Positions 1 through 10,640 of a stretch of DNA of 64,000 nucleotides are shown one piece after another. Numbering within the stretch: position 1 is the first letter of the stretch; each line of letters opens with the position of its first letter. This stretch comes from Liopterus haemorrhoidalis (taxonomy: Eukaryota > Arthropoda > Insecta > Coleoptera > Dytiscidae): the NCBI GenBank assembly GCA_963971575.1, contig OZ020623.1:16246980-16310979 (forward strand), read 5' to 3'. Position numbers and translations under genes: made by a program. Under the pieces are notes generated by a model. That model worked only from the letters and a program-made list of their open reading frames with translations. It did not search any database and was not told where the DNA came from.

Positions 1-798
1 ATTGACTTTTCTTGTAATCCTTCGCAAGGAATGGATTTTTATTGGCGACTTAATAACTTGGTTTATTTCTGTTATGTCTAATGTTTGGTCAACATTTCTT
101 ATGACTCCTTTTCTATATAATAACGTTTCTGGGATGTAAGCTTCCAACTGTTTTTCTGTTAGAATATTAGAATTCAGAATTTTGTTGGCTACTTCATAAT
201 TTTTAACCTCAATTTTCACTCTGTTACGTCCAATGACAGATATGTTTATAATATGATTAGCGTCATCGCAAAAGCTGTTAAATAAAATTTTCCCTAATGC
301 CATGGAGTGTAACTTGCCAATGTTACCATCAGATTTTACACTTTGTACAATAATAAAGTACGGCCCTTCATCTATTGAGGAAAATCTGTTCATTTTGTTC
401 TTTTCAAAAATTGATAGAATTCTTGGGGTATTATTTTCCAAAGTGTTGGTTATTTCTGCTGTAATTAGTCTCCTCTGATGTGATTGAACGTCCGGCTGAG
501 AATTGCTTCCATTTGCATTTGGTTGGGAAGACAAATTGTGAATATTATCGGATGTTTTAATTGTAGCGACATTTTGCGTGGTAAAATGTGTTAATTTTGT
601 GGGATTGAGTTTAGGTGGATGTAAAATATTTCTAGTGGGCGAACCTTTCCTTTTCTGTGTATTATTGACTTCTGGTTCATTAGTATCCATGTTATTTCCA
701 ATGGATGGGTCGTTTAAAACTTTCCAAGCAGTGAGGATGGCGTCAGTTGTAGGTTTTTCGGGGGTGTGCAATGGCACACCCCCTGAATCACTAAACAT
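1..798 (-). CDS. LINE ORF1 (gag-like nucleic-acid-binding protein), partial
   Basis: An open frame of 266 codons starts at the ATG read from 798 down and runs off the left edge without a stop. The N-terminal 120 residues are polar and low in complexity; the C-terminal half carries YFIIVQSV and EAYIPETLLYRKGVIR, which I recognise as typical of the ORF1 protein of insect jockey/CR1-type LINEs (binds element RNA in the RNP). No zinc knuckle is seen before the edge; in this family they lie further downstream. The frame is undamaged, so this may be the 5' part of a fairly young element whose ORF2 lies outside the window. Subfamily is uncertain. Confidence 0.7.
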   Translation of the reverse strand, partial: MFSDSGGVPLHTPEKPTTDAILTAWKVLNDPSIGNNMDTNEPEVNNTQKRKGSPTRNILHPPKLNPTKLTHFTTQNVATIKTSDNIHNLSSQPNANGSNSQPDVQSHQRRLITAEITNTLENNTPRILSIFEKNKMNRFSSIDEGPYFIIVQSVKSDGNIGKLHSMALGKILFNSFCDDANHIINISVIGRNRVKIEVKNYEVANKILNSNILTEKQLEAYIPETLLYRKGVIRNVDQTLDITEINQVIKSPIKIHSLRRITRKVN

Positions 799-1045
799 GT
801 ATTTATCCCTTTTTATATTTATGAAACTTCACAATATTGAATTTTATTACAAAAACACGTGTTAAAAAAAAAAAAAAAACACTTAATTAGGTCTCACTAA
901 CAAGCCTTAAAACTAATGAGAGCACTGATAACTGTAAAAAGATGTTTACTGTGTCCTTTATAAAGATATTTTTTAACTTAAGAAAACTGACAACCTATGA
1001 AATTTTGAGGTTGACAATTGACATTGTCATGAAAATTTGCTGTAT
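799..1045. other. No gene; LINE 5' leader or flank
   Basis: This AT-rich stretch includes an A tract near 865-880. It could be the 5' untranslated leader of the minus-strand LINE whose ORF1 starts at 798, but no element boundary or promoter motif is clear. Confidence 0.35.
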
Positions 1046-1965
1046 GCAAAATCGACTTGCCGGTAGCCAATCACAGATCCGCTTTCTGGCAGGGTATTAT
1101 TGAAACGCTCTTTCTAATTTTTGGTGTTCCACAAGGCTCAATTTTGGGCCCACTGTTGTTTTTGGTCTACATAAATGACTTACCAGCATATATACAAAAT
1201 TCCAAAACAATTCTATACGCAGATGATACCACACTCTTAAATCAGTATCCATCGTTTCATGAAGTTGCAACCAACAACATATTAGCAAGAAACGTTGCGA
1301 ATTATTGGTTTTTAGCGAATAGATTAAGCCTAAATGAGACGAAAACCAACCATTTATTATTTTCCCTACGGGAAGTACCATATGACATTAGCCAAAACCC
1401 TGTAAAATTTTTGGGCGTTACCATTGGCGTTAATCTCAGCTAGGAAAAACATATTGGACAGATCGCTCAAAAATCATGCAGATTGGTATACTGCATAAGA
1501 AACTTAAAATCCAACGTATATCGAAATGTTCTATTAACTGCTTATCACGCGCTGTTCGAATCCCATATCACGTATGCGTTGCTGGGGTTGGGGACATTCT
1601 ACCCATACCCAGCGAATTTTTCGCTTGCAGCGACGAGTTGTTAGAATTATTTGTGATCTAAAGTATAGACAGGACTGTCGAAAATATTATAACATTTTAG
1701 GTGTAATGACATTCCCGTGTCTGTACATTTTTCACTGCCTGATTTACATGCACATAAATAAAAATAAGTTCAATAGCCAACAAGAAATCCATAAATATGA
1801 GACAAGGGGTAAACACTTAATACGGCCGACATACATCAGACTCAATTGAATCAGATATTCGGTTAATTATTACTCCACCAAATTTTATAATATCTTGCCA
1901 GAAAATATTAAGTGCTTGCCTCTCAGCTCTTTCCGGAATACTTATTATTATTATTAATTAAAAAT
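1046..1965 (+). pseudogene. Broken LINE reverse transcriptase
   Basis: The first frame reads GVPQGSILGPLLFLVYINDL and YADDTTLL, the RT B/C motifs with the catalytic Asp pair, then FLGVTIG. A TAG at 1441 falls where the family has a Trp (LSW), and the same frame continues with a recognisable RT C-terminal region until a frameshift near 1615. The next frame (1574-1849) carries RRVVRIICDLKYRQDCRKYY, the usual C-terminal LINE block, and remnants continue to about 1965 (YYSTKFYNILPENI). The 5' part (endonuclease, RT fingers) is missing, as in a 5'-truncated LINE copy. It lies opposite in strand to the ORF1 at 1-798, so it is a different insertion. Confidence 0.85.
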
Positions 1966-2136
1966 CAAAAAATTGATGGCAGTTGCAACCGTAGACCCAC
2001 TCAGCCGTCCCTCAAATGGTTACCTGAATCTCTGGATTAATATTTGGGAATATGGGACGTGCTTCAGGGGTCACGCACAGCCGGTGGTCTCGGATACCTA
2101 GATACCTGACACCTAGATATTGTGCCATACGAAATA
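1966..2136. other. Short spacer, no gene seen
   Basis: Between the LINE remnant and the mariner. GC content is locally higher (GGTCTCGGATACCTAGATAC) and short CCTAGATA-type direct repeats are visible, but I recognise no element. The TA at 2135-2136 is the mariner target site. Confidence 0.4.
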
Positions 2137-2322
2137 TTGGGTTGATATAATAAGCTCGTCTCGTTTTTAGCGCTAGGTGGCATTGCAATGCAAAACCAAA
2201 GTGTTATTGACTTCACACGTATTAAGTTTTGAGGTCATTTGATAGAAAGCATTTCAGTGAATATATCGGAAAGAAATTTAGTTTTTTTGGTTGTGTTTAT
2301 TAAATTTTGTTAAGCGTTAGAA

Positions 2323-2915
2323 ATGGAAGAAAATAAGAAGCATTTTCGACATATTATGCTTTTTTATTTCCGAAAAGGCAAGAATGCTAGAGAATCTTAG
2401 AAGCAAAAAAATATTTGTGGTGTGTACGGTGAGGTTGCCGTTGACGATTCCATGTGCCGTAAGTGGGTCAGAAAATTAACCTAACCTAACCTAACCTAAC
2501 CTTTTTTTAATTTTCATTTTTACCATTAATTCGGAGAAATACTGTTTAACTGAGCGAAAAAATACTGAAATAACTAAATAAATTAAAGCGGGCAATCAAC
2601 CAGAAGCGGCCTGAATTAGCCAACAGAAAGGGCCTGATGGAACGCAATCAGGACATTGCTAGACCACACGTGTTTTCGGCCAGCCGACAGAAACTTTTAC
2701 AGCTTGACTGGAATGTTTTGGTTCATCCACCATACTCTCCCGACCTCGCACCCTCCAACTACCATTTATTTAAATCGTTTCATAACAGCTTAAATTGTAA
2801 AAATATTACTTCCTTGGAAGACTTAAAAAATCACCTGCATCAGTTCTTTAACAAGAAATGTCAGAACTTCTACTTGCGCAGGATAACGCAGCTACCGGAG
2901 AGTTTTATTAAATAA
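2323..2915 (+). pseudogene. Mariner A1 transposase, central deletion
   Basis: The ATG at 2323 begins MEENKKHFRHIMLFYFRKGK, the N-terminal helix-turn-helix of an irritans-type mariner transposase, but a TAG follows at about residue 25. The frame is recognisable to WVRKL near 2477 and then stops abruptly at a telomere-type repeat. Coding similarity resumes near 2530 (INSEKYC-like region, NQKRP, RKG) and from 2637 reads ARPHVFSASRQKLLQLDW and HPPYSPDLAPSNYHLFKS, the last part of the DD34D catalytic domain. About 180 residues, including the first catalytic Asp, are missing. It cannot encode an active enzyme. Confidence 0.88.
2478..2501. repeat. Interstitial telomere-type repeat (CCTAA)n
   Basis: AACC followed by four TAACC units, that is (TTAGG)n on the other strand, the common insect telomere repeat. 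It sits exactly at the internal deletion breakpoint of mariner A1, between two pieces of transposase coding sequence. Confidence 0.85.
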
Positions 2916-3084
2916 AATGTTTCTTCAATTTTTGTTAAAAAACCGGGAAGAACTTTTGCATCAACCCAATAATAATAACATTTAAACAAATGAATAGCCA
3001 AAGATTTACTAATGCTTCGAAATAAAATAATGCAATGTATAGAAGTGAGACATGGTTAGTGACTGAAGATGTATATATACGCAG

Positions 3085-3381
3085 AGCCGCAGTAAGGGGA
3101 GGGGGGAGGGCGAAGGCCTTGGGCGCATTAAAGAAAGGGGCGTTTTAGAGGGCGCAAATAGTAAATTATGGGCAAGGACCTCTTTTATTTTTGCTCATCA
3201 CTTGGATTTTGAGAGGTAAGGACCTTTTTTTTTGCTCATTACTTGGATTCTGACAGGTGAGGATCTTTTTTTTCTCATCACTTGGATTTTGAGAGGTGAG
3301 GACGCTTTTTTTTTATTTGCCAAGGGGACCAAAAACATTGCTACGGCTCTGCCCCTAGCGCAAGTTTTCCTTACTGCGGCT
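3085..3381. mobile_element. Unclassified MITE with 13-bp TIRs
   Basis: The ends carry AGCCGCAGTAAGG at 3085-3097 and its exact complement CCTTACTGCGGCT at 3369-3381. TATATA occurs on both sides and may be part of the target duplication. No coding content. Superfamily not assigned. Confidence 0.6.
3194..3312. repeat. Three imperfect tandem units inside the MITE
   Basis: Three successive units of roughly 45 bp share CATCACTTGGATTTTGAGAG and GTGAGGAC followed by a T tract. This kind of internal tandem repeat is common in MITEs. Confidence 0.7.
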
Positions 3382-3497
3382 TTGTATATAAGTTTGCAGT
3401 AAGCTTTTTTTTGCACAAGGTAAGAGTACTCAATTTTTAAAAATCCATCAAATCAACTTATTTGATAAGAAATTACAGAGTTATTTTTGGTATAGGT

Positions 3498-3857
3498 CAG
3501 CGGTTCCCAAACTTTTCTGACCGCGACCCGGTACGAAGTTTTAAAATTTTTCGCGATCCACCTTATGAAAAAAAAAAACATTTATTTACAAAACAAATTT
3601 TATTTTAAAGCAGCAGCTTTATAGTAATAATTAGTAATAGAGAGTATAGTATAGTAATAAAGAGTATAGTATAGTAATAAAGAATATAGTATTGTAATAA
3701 AGAGCACAAATACACACAATTCTAGTGATTAACTGATGTAAAAAAAAGTAATATGTACAAAAAAATCTTTTTTGTGTTTTTACAATTTTTTTCGCGACCC
3801 GGCATAATTTTTCTGCGACCCGCTGCTGGGTCGCGACCCACACTTTGGGAAACGCTG
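3498..3857. mobile_element. hAT MITE with 8-bp TSD
   Basis: Starts CAGCGGTTCCCAAAC and ends GTTTGGGAAACGCTG-like (with TTTGGGAAACGCTG visible). The host octamer GTATAGGT is duplicated perfectly at 3490-3497 and 3858-3865, which is diagnostic of hAT insertion. Internal sequence has CGCGACCCG motifs near both ends and a run of about 22-bp units (AGTATAGTAATAAAGA) at 3628-3705. It is inserted in the left arm of the palindromic mariner and is therefore younger. Confidence 0.93.
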
Positions 3858-3925
3858 GTATAGGTCATATTATTTTTTAACGTAGTCGCCTTCTCGATTG
3901 ATGCACGTCGTGAGCCGAGATATGA

Positions 3926-4085
3926 GCGTTTATATCTGTGTCGAAAAAATCGCCAGCTGTCTGGTCCATTTTTTGACGGCGTGCTTGACCTCGTCGTCGC
4001 TGGTAAACTTTTTTCCGCCCATAGACTCATTGAGAGAGATAATCAGATGGTAATCCGATGGCGCCAGATCGGAGTTGTGAGCTAG
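3926..4085 (-). pseudogene. Mariner transposase C-terminus, left arm
   Basis: The minus strand reads SDLAPSDYHL, SLNESMGGKKFTSDDEVKHA and KKWTRQLA, the end of a mariner DD34D domain containing the SPDLAPSDYH-type motif with the third catalytic Asp. It lacks everything upstream. The coding frame drifts at the end (IFSTQI). Confidence 0.8.
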
Positions 4086-4364
4086 GTGGTTGACACTGCC
4101 CGTCCTCATACTGGTCATGTCACAACGCAACTTTTGGATTCATTCGGATTGAACATTATCAACCACCCAGTTCACAGCCACGATCTGGTACCATCGGATT
4201 ACCATTTGTTCACCTCTCTCAATGAGTCTATGGGTGGAAAAAGGGTCAGCAACGACGTGGTCAAGCATGCCGTCAACGGATGGACAAGACTGCTGGAAGA
4301 TTTTTTTAGACATAGATATAAAAAAAAACTCAGATCTATACCGAAAATAACTCAAAAATATTAA
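4086..4364 (+). pseudogene. Mariner transposase C-terminus, right arm
   Basis: The plus strand reads TARPHTGHVTTQLLDSFG, DLVPSDYHLFTSLNESMGGK and VKHAVNGWTRLLEDFF. This is the same protein region as the opposite-strand left arm but extends further upstream to the DNARPH-type second catalytic motif. No N-terminal DNA-binding region is present. Confidence 0.85.
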
Positions 4365-4409
4365 AATAAATTTTTTGGGTTTTTAAAAACTTAGTTCTCT
4401 TACTTTGTA

Positions 4410-4897
4410 GACATGCCTCGTATACCGCTTTATGAGAAACATTGTCCTTGTTGTACAACGTCCTTCACAAATATATCCTTTGAACACAAATGTATTAGGC
4501 TAGACAGATTTTTTTATGTTCGCCAACAGATAAAAAAAAAAAGTTCAATCATTTGTTTAAATCTGTCTTAAGAACTTAAAAGATTCAAGTCTTTGTAACA
4601 AAAAAATGACTAAAATAAATTCATCAACTAAATAAATTAGTTTTCAAGTTTCCCCAAAAGTTTGAGATAATATAAGAGTTGATCAAAAATTTCTCGGATT
4701 AACATCATAAAACTGCAGAAATAAAATATTATTCTAAATTAAATTAGACACCTTCGAATTAACCAATATATTTCCTACTTCTGTAATTCTTAAGAAGACA
4801 TTATATATAAATAATAAAAGTGTTTCTCCTTAAATCGTCAAATAGCTGAAATAAATCATCAAGATAATCTGATCAATATCATACACTGATATATATA
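4410..4897. other. No gene seen
   Basis: AT-rich sequence with short ORFs only. I recognise no element boundary here. Confidence 0.5.
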
Positions 4898-5854
4898 CAC
4901 TACTGCCCATAAATTTAATCGCACCTTACAAAAGTAAGCACTACCACAGTAAAAAGACGTCTACTTGAAGTAGGCCTCAGAGGTCGTGTTGCGGTTAAAA
5001 AAACACGTCTTACGACCGTCCATAAACAAAAAAGGTCAGCCTGGGCCAAAGAGCATAAAAACTAGACGGTAGAAGAATGGAGCAGAGTGCTTTGGTCGGA
5101 CGAATCAAAATTTGAATTTTTTTGCAATAAACGCCGACCATTTATTCGTCGTCGGCCAGGGGAAACGCTGCTGGAACAGTGTATTACCCAAACTATAAAA
5201 CATTGAGGAAGTGATATAATGGTTTGGGGTTGTTTTGGTAGTGGTCAAGTTGGAAGAATTGTCAAAATTGACGAAAGAGGTGTATTTGCGGATTTTAGAC
5301 GAGAATGTTTTGAATTGCAGAGCAGAACTGATTGGTGAAGGGTTCGTGTTCCAGCTAGATAATGATCCCAAACACGCTGCCAAAGTGTTTAAACAGTACC
5401 TAAATATAAATTCTGAGGAAGGCCTATTAAATTTAATGACTTGGCCACAACAAAGTCCGGACTGTAACCCTAAAGAATTACTACGGGATCATTTACACAG
5501 GGAGGTGCGAAAAAACCTCCAAGGGGTAAAAATTACCTTTGGACATCACTCAAAAATATTTGGAACAACATTGATGGCCAATATTTAAACAAATTAATTG
5601 ATCGCACGCCGCGAATTAGTCAGGCGATTATAAAAGCCAGAGGTGGGCATTTTGACGAGAATTCAATTTGAATTTTATTATTTAATTGTATGGGTAATTT
5701 TTAAGGTAACTGTAATTTTTTGAATTAATTATTATTAAACAGACCTAAAATTATCTATTTATTTTATTGGAACTCTAAGTCAAAGATATTCTGACTATTT
5801 TTTTTAGAAAAACTACTATTAAGCTAGGTGCGATTAAACTTATGGACGGGAGTG
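4898..5854 (+). mobile_element. Tc1-like element, internally deleted
   Basis: The left end CACTACTGCCCATAAATTTA and the reversed right end CACTCCCGTCCATAAGTTTA are inverted repeats continuing to AATCGCACC. TA flanks both ends (4896-4897 and 5855-5856). At 957 bp it lacks the first part of the transposase gene relative to the usual 1.6-kb Tc1 length. Confidence 0.92.
4934..5672 (+). pseudogene. Tc1-like transposase remnant
   Basis: Across shifting frames one reads VKRRLLEVGLRGRVA, KKTRLTTVHKQKRSAWAKEH, then a TAG, then WSRVLWSDESKFEFF (first catalytic Asp), DIMVWGCFGSG, and in frame 5235-5588 FQLDNDPKHAAKVFK (second Asp) and WPQQSPDCNPKE, with the third acidic residue in the CNPKE position. 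At least three frame changes or stops are present and the N-terminal paired-type HTH is absent. It is a dead copy of a DD34E Tc1 enzyme. Confidence 0.88.
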
Positions 5855-5873
5855 TATATTAGTTCCGGTAACT

Positions 5874-6038
5874 CCTACATGGAGCAAAGGGCTTCAATGA
5901 AGTGTTTCCATCGGTTACGGTTTGGCTCTAATCCATAAATCTGGTTTAAGCTTTTCCCGTACGTATTCCCCTTCTCTATTGACTGTCTCCAGGTTAGTTT
6001 GGGTGTTCCATCGCGCTTTTTGCCTAGCGGGTACCAGT
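5874..6038 (-). pseudogene. LINE ORF2 C-terminal tail
   Basis: Read on the minus strand, one frame gives GTPKLTWRQSIEKGNTYGKS and then RNRWKHFIEALCSM followed by TAG. The pattern TWR-x(n)-RWRxxxxALCS is the usual end of many insect LINE ORF2 proteins. It directly abuts the TA of the Tc1-like element. No RT motif is left. Confidence 0.65.
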
Positions 6039-6190
6039 CCAAATCTTGTTTTGCAGTGTTGTCACTTCCATTTTCGCTTCTTGATTTCTTGTCGATTATC
6101 CGTTTGTTCTGTGAGCTACTATTTTTCGCGCGCCTCCTCCGGTGCGAACCCTTGGTCTATAGTGGGTTTTTTTTTAGCTAGATTATATTT

Positions 6191-6338
6191 TTACCGACCA
6201 CCAACATATATAAGGGAGGTATTGTGATCATACCGATTTTGACATTTCGAGATTTCGATGGATCTCCACGAATTGAGATCCCTACATAACGTTTTGACTA
6301 TTTATTCGCATGATGTCTGTCGGTCTGTCTGTCCGTCC

Positions 6339-6372
<34 letters not shown>

Positions 6373-6841
6373 ATATCTGTCTGTCTGTCTGTCTGTGTAC
6401 ACGTGCAGAGCAAATTCGGCTGAAAGGATTTTTATGAAACTTCATATTTAAACTTCTGCCATCAATGGCACAAGCTGATCAACTTTTGGTAAAAATCGGT
6501 TTAACTAAAAATGGGAGTTTACTCGTGTCGATTTTAAGATTTTTTTGAATATTTCACAACACAAAAATATTTCGAAAAAATTTATTGAACAAAAGTTGCT
6601 ATAAAAGCAATAACTAATAACTTTTATTTGAGACGTTTTTTGATAAAACGAAAAATTTTGAATAATTTCTGTAAAAGTTTCGAAATTTTTTCATAATTAT
6701 ATGTAACATTTCCATGGTCATGATAAATAATAACTCTGATAGAAAATATTAGGCCAAGTTATTTCTACTCTGCTGCTAGAATGTAATTTATATAAGTACT
6801 TTATAATGGCGGTCGGTCCTGTGGTGGCCACAGCTGATTTT
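6191..6841 (+). repeat. Rep-1 dispersed repeat, copy a
   Basis: Begins TTACCGACCACCAACATATA, followed by a GTCT microsatellite (about 6320-6398), then CAGAGCAAATTCGGCTGAAA, and ends TGGTGGCCACAGCTGATTTT. The same unit recurs at 7461 (truncated), 8452 (inverted), 31281 (inverted) and, diverged, at 32196. No coding capacity. Ends are not clear inverted repeats, so the transposition class is unknown. Confidence 0.8.
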
Positions 6842-7460
6842 TTCTATGTACTATCGAACAAGCTGGCTCTGATAGCAGCTCGTTATAGTATCGTTAGTGT
6901 CGACAAGTCAGGCTATTACAGCCTTGTGTTACCGTAAAACCCTCTACGGTAACACACCTCTCTTTTCGGTCTGTACAGAAGACGACCCCGTCTTCTATTA
7001 TTCGCGATTGTGGACTTTATTTTGAGTGTATCAACGCGGCTGTGTGTCCCATCTCTTCTCTCTCCAGAGTGGACCAGACTACTGCAGTTCAAAGGACCCT
7101 TTGATAGAACTACGCATCAGTACGAGGTAAGTCCATTTAACCTCTATTTCTCCCATCCTATCTTCTACATACTACAATCGCGTAGATTACGCATGATACA
7201 GTCCACCCGCTTGATTAGGGTTCTGGTCAGTGTCTCCATCCGGGAACACCACCAGATCACGCACTTAACAACTATAGATCTTTATTAGTGATGGTATCTG
7301 ACCTGTGAATTCCAACTATAATTCACCAACATTTATTAATAAATGTTTTTAATTTGCTGATCTTAGTTTCTGTGCCTTACATGCATACAAAAGGACTGAC
7401 TTTACATTGCTGTTAAAATGCGTAGTTTTGTCTTTCGGCAGATAATAGTCGAAGTATTTT
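6842..7460. other. No gene; contains a hairpin
   Basis: Locally less AT-rich sequence between two Rep-1 copies, with a small ORF at 7010-7288 that I do not recognise. An 11-bp perfect hairpin lies at 6926-6955 (arms GTGTTACCGTA and complement, 8-nt loop). A degenerate solo LTR is possible but no matching ends were found. Confidence 0.35.
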
Positions 7461-7685
7461 TTACCGACCGCCAACATATTTAAGGGAGGTATTGTGATCA
7501 TACCGATTTTGACATTTCGAGATTTCGATGGAGCTCCACGAATTCAGGTCCCTGATAATGTCTGTCGGTCTGTCCGTCTGTCCGTCTGTCTGTCTGTCTG
7601 TCTGTTTGTCCGTCCGTCTGTCTGTGAACACGTTCAGAGCAAATTCGGCTTAAAGGATTTTTATAAAACTTAAATGGAGCCCAAA
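7461..7685 (+). repeat. Rep-1, copy b, truncated
   Basis: Starts TTACCGACCGCCAACATATT, same order as copy a through the GTCT microsatellite, and CAGAGCAAATTCGGCTTAAA, then stops matching shortly after. Only the first third of the unit remains. Confidence 0.8.
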
Positions 7686-8451
7686 TTTGCTTACTCAACA
7701 CCAAAATTACTTTGTATTTTCATTTTGAAAGTTATGAGAAAAACTTAAAAACCGGAAAATCTACATTTTCGTTCATATCTAGTAACCTACGTATTTTGTT
7801 TTTTTTTTTTTTTAGGGGAAAAAGGACATCGTTAAAATGGTCTCTTTATGCGGCAACTTTGGTCTAATTTAACCGACCTCCATGCTTAACAAGTTATTTG
7901 GGACACCTGTATACAGAAGGCAGAGTCATGCGCTTTCTAGGTAGTATAAATTTTAGTATGATCTCCTTGTGGTACGCCTCTCTTAGCTCCAGACGTGGCT
8001 GATGTATCATGAAGTGAGATCCTTCTTTCTAAACCCTGCATATCAAATACTAAAATAGTTTCCTTGTTGAAAGGTAATGCTCTCCATTATCCGTACGATA
8101 ATAGTCGTCTCCTTGAAGAGCTCGTGATATTTCCTGCACAAACAGTTTGATAAGCAACTGTTTCTAATACAATTACATGCTGCAACAGAAGCATTAATTC
8201 ACTCCTAATGAGTGACGTATCTACAGTGATGTCTGACGTGAGCAACAGAACTGTTAATCACAGTATGTCAGCGCTCGATGTCGATTGAAAAATATGGCTT
8301 TGATCAAGTCATTATTCACTTGTTTGTTTTCTGATGAGATCTAGTGGGTTTACATAAAGTGCAAATTAAATTACATCTGTTAATCAATTAAGATCCTACC
8401 TGTGGTATCAGTAATTTATACCATGCCGTTCCAAATATTCATTCTATTAAG
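7686..8451. other. No gene seen
   Basis: Unique-looking sequence between Rep-1 copies b and c. No ORF with recognisable content and no clear TIR pair. Confidence 0.4.
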
Positions 8452-8907
8452 AAAATCAGCTGTGGCCACCATAGGATCGACCGCCATCACAAACTACTTG
8501 TATAAAATACATTCTAGCAGCACAGTAGAAATAACTTGGCCTAATATTTTCTAACAGAGATATTATTTATCATGATCATGGAAACGTTACATATAAGTAT
8601 GAATAAATAGATAGTTTTTCAATATATTTTTTTTTTTTCGTTTTACCAAAAAATTTCTCATATAAAAGTTATTGGTTATTGCTTTTATAGCAACTTTTGT
8701 TAAATACATTTTTTCGAAATATTTTTCTGTTGTTAAATATTCGCAAAAATCTTAAAATCGACGCAAATAAACTTCCATTTCTAGTCAACCGATTTTTACC
8801 AAAAGTTGATCTCGTGCCATTGATGTCAAAAGCTTAAATATAAAGTTTCATAAAAATCCTTTTAGCCGAATTTGCTCTGCACGTGTACACAAACAGACAT
8901 ACCGACG

Positions 8908-8938
<31 letters not shown>

Positions 8939-9074
8939 AGATAGACAGACATGATCCTAAAAAATAGTCAAAACGTTATATAGGGACCTCAATTCGTGAA
9001 GATCCATCGAAATCTCGAAAAGTCAATATCGGTATAATTACAATACCTCCCTTATATATGTTGGTGGTCGGTAA
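8452..9074 (-). repeat. Rep-1, copy c, inverted
   Basis: Starts GAAAATCAGCTGTGGCCACC and ends with TTGGTGGTCGGTAA, the complement of the Rep-1 start, with a GACA microsatellite near 8910-8950. It is full length and inverted relative to copy a, so copies a and c form a large inverted pair about 2.9 kb across. Confidence 0.85.
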
Positions 9075-10640
9075 AGATATAAATTACTTAGAACTCAAAG
9101 AGTTGCCAGTCGCGATATAAAAAATACAACCGATAGTGATACCTGTAGTTTTTGAAGCATACATTTAGACCTGATAAGTAGGATTAAATTGATCTTAATC
9201 AGTTGTATTCGTCACCGCAGATAAGTACATGTCGTGAGTTGACGTAATATAAAAATGTTACTTATTTCGAAATATAAATTTGTATGTTATAGAAAACCTA
9301 TGGGTAATAGAATAATTCAGTTTTCAGATTTGTTTTCAGCGTATCAAAATACATCAGTAATACCGGAAAATTGCCATGGCACAAATAGTGTATTTATCAG
9401 TGTAATCGTATTCGGACGAACATATGTGGATTAACTGCAGTTGTGTTCGTTCCATTTTTTAACAATTCATTAGTATTACAGATGTATTTGGAATCTGGAG
9501 TGCTATAGCAAGTTCTCAATTCAACCTAAAACCTTTTTCTCGAGATCCGTATCAATACATTTGGTGTAAATACTTTCATATATTCAAGTTAAGTTTGACA
9601 AACAGTTCTTAAAGGTTCATCAATCTAAGTTGCAACATGGTTGAATTCTTCACAAGTTGCCAACAAGGGAATATCAAACATTCTTTAAACACGGATTGAA
9701 AACAAAGCAGTAGGAAACTTGCCGGAGAATCAGAAAACCATTAGTGGTTGACAAAAAGTCACTTCTCTATGCACTGGAACTTGTGAACAATCTTCACTTC
9801 CACACCAAACCAAAACTGATGAAACTAGAACTTTGATTTATTACGTCATGTGGTTAGTTTTTATAAAACGAATTGAGTTCTGTTAATTTTCTTGACGTGA
9901 TCATGTGAGAATCATGAAAATTACCTAGCTATACCATAAATATTGTGGAGCCATTTTTAAATATGATTGAATACGGTTGGTGAATAGACCATATTAGTAA
10001 ATACGTCACAAAATGGGCTTCCGTGCTGCCGTCTAGTGGCTTGTTTCATTTTATTTGAATTGAGCATGTAATTATAATAAAAGTTTTTATTGTTATTTTA
10101 TTTTGGAAGAATAAATTAAGTTTATAAAGTAATAAAATTCTTCACATGAAATTTACAAGTCAATATTTATTTATTAAAATTCCTATTTTATATAATATAA
10201 TTTAATATGTCGTTATTTTTGCAGAACAAATTTCGTTTGAAAGTTAATGTTGAAAAATTTACATTAATAATTGTTATTATGGCAAGTAACATAGCAATAA
10301 GACTGCCATTTTAAAATGATTTGAAGGAACAATATCCAAGATGACAAGGTCATCGTATATATCATTGACGTCATATAGATAGACTCTATGCCTTAGCAAT
10401 GTTTGTTATGAAGCCAAGACCCTGCGGAGACGAAAGGGGGATTCGCTCCGAGGAGTATAACAAATTGCCTAATTTACATTTATTTTGTTCAGCTATCGAT
10501 AGGAAAATCGCCGGCGTCATATAGTGTTTATGATGTTTTGGTGTGTTTGGTGTGTTATTTCTTTTAATATTCCTTTCTTTACATAATTAGTCAGGTTGTT
10601 TTTCGATGGTGGTATATTTTTTGGTTAATTTTACGAAATT
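9075..10640. other. No gene recognised
   Basis: AT-rich, possibly intergenic or intronic. Around 9636-9800 a broken frame reads FFTSCQ and RRIRKPLVVDKKS, faintly like a piggyBac C-terminal region, but too weak to call. Confidence 0.4.

Larger units (their letters stand above)
2137..2969 (+). mobile_element. Mariner A1, internally deleted, TA-flanked
   Basis: Terminal inverted repeats are visible: the left starts TTGGGTTGATATAATAAGCT and the right, read in reverse, starts TTGGGTTGATGCAAAAGTTC. Both ends are flanked by TA (2135-2136 and 2970-2971), the Tc1/mariner target duplication. At 833 bp it is shorter than the usual 1.3 kb because the transposase middle is lost. It belongs to the same family as the copy at 41946-43828. 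Confidence 0.92.
3416..4407. mobile_element. Palindromic mariner: two 3' halves joined head to head
   Basis: Both outer ends are the same mariner 3' terminus: CAAGGTAAGAGTACTC at the left and, in reverse, CAAAGTAAGAGAACTA at the right. Inside, the left arm codes for a transposase C-terminus on the minus strand and the right arm codes for the same region on the plus strand, meeting near 4085. TA follows the right end (4408-4409); the left flank is CA. No 5' end is present, so this is a fold-back derivative. Confidence 0.8.

Noticed and set aside
7498..7704. Minus-strand ORF with RQTDGQTDRQTDR
   Set aside because: Produced by the GTCT microsatellite of Rep-1; not a gene. Similar ORFs at 36663 and 57247 have the same cause.
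9636..9800. Weak piggyBac-like reading (RRIRKPLVVDKKS)
   Set aside because: Only a few residues fit, frames are broken, and no TTAA-flanked ends were found nearby.
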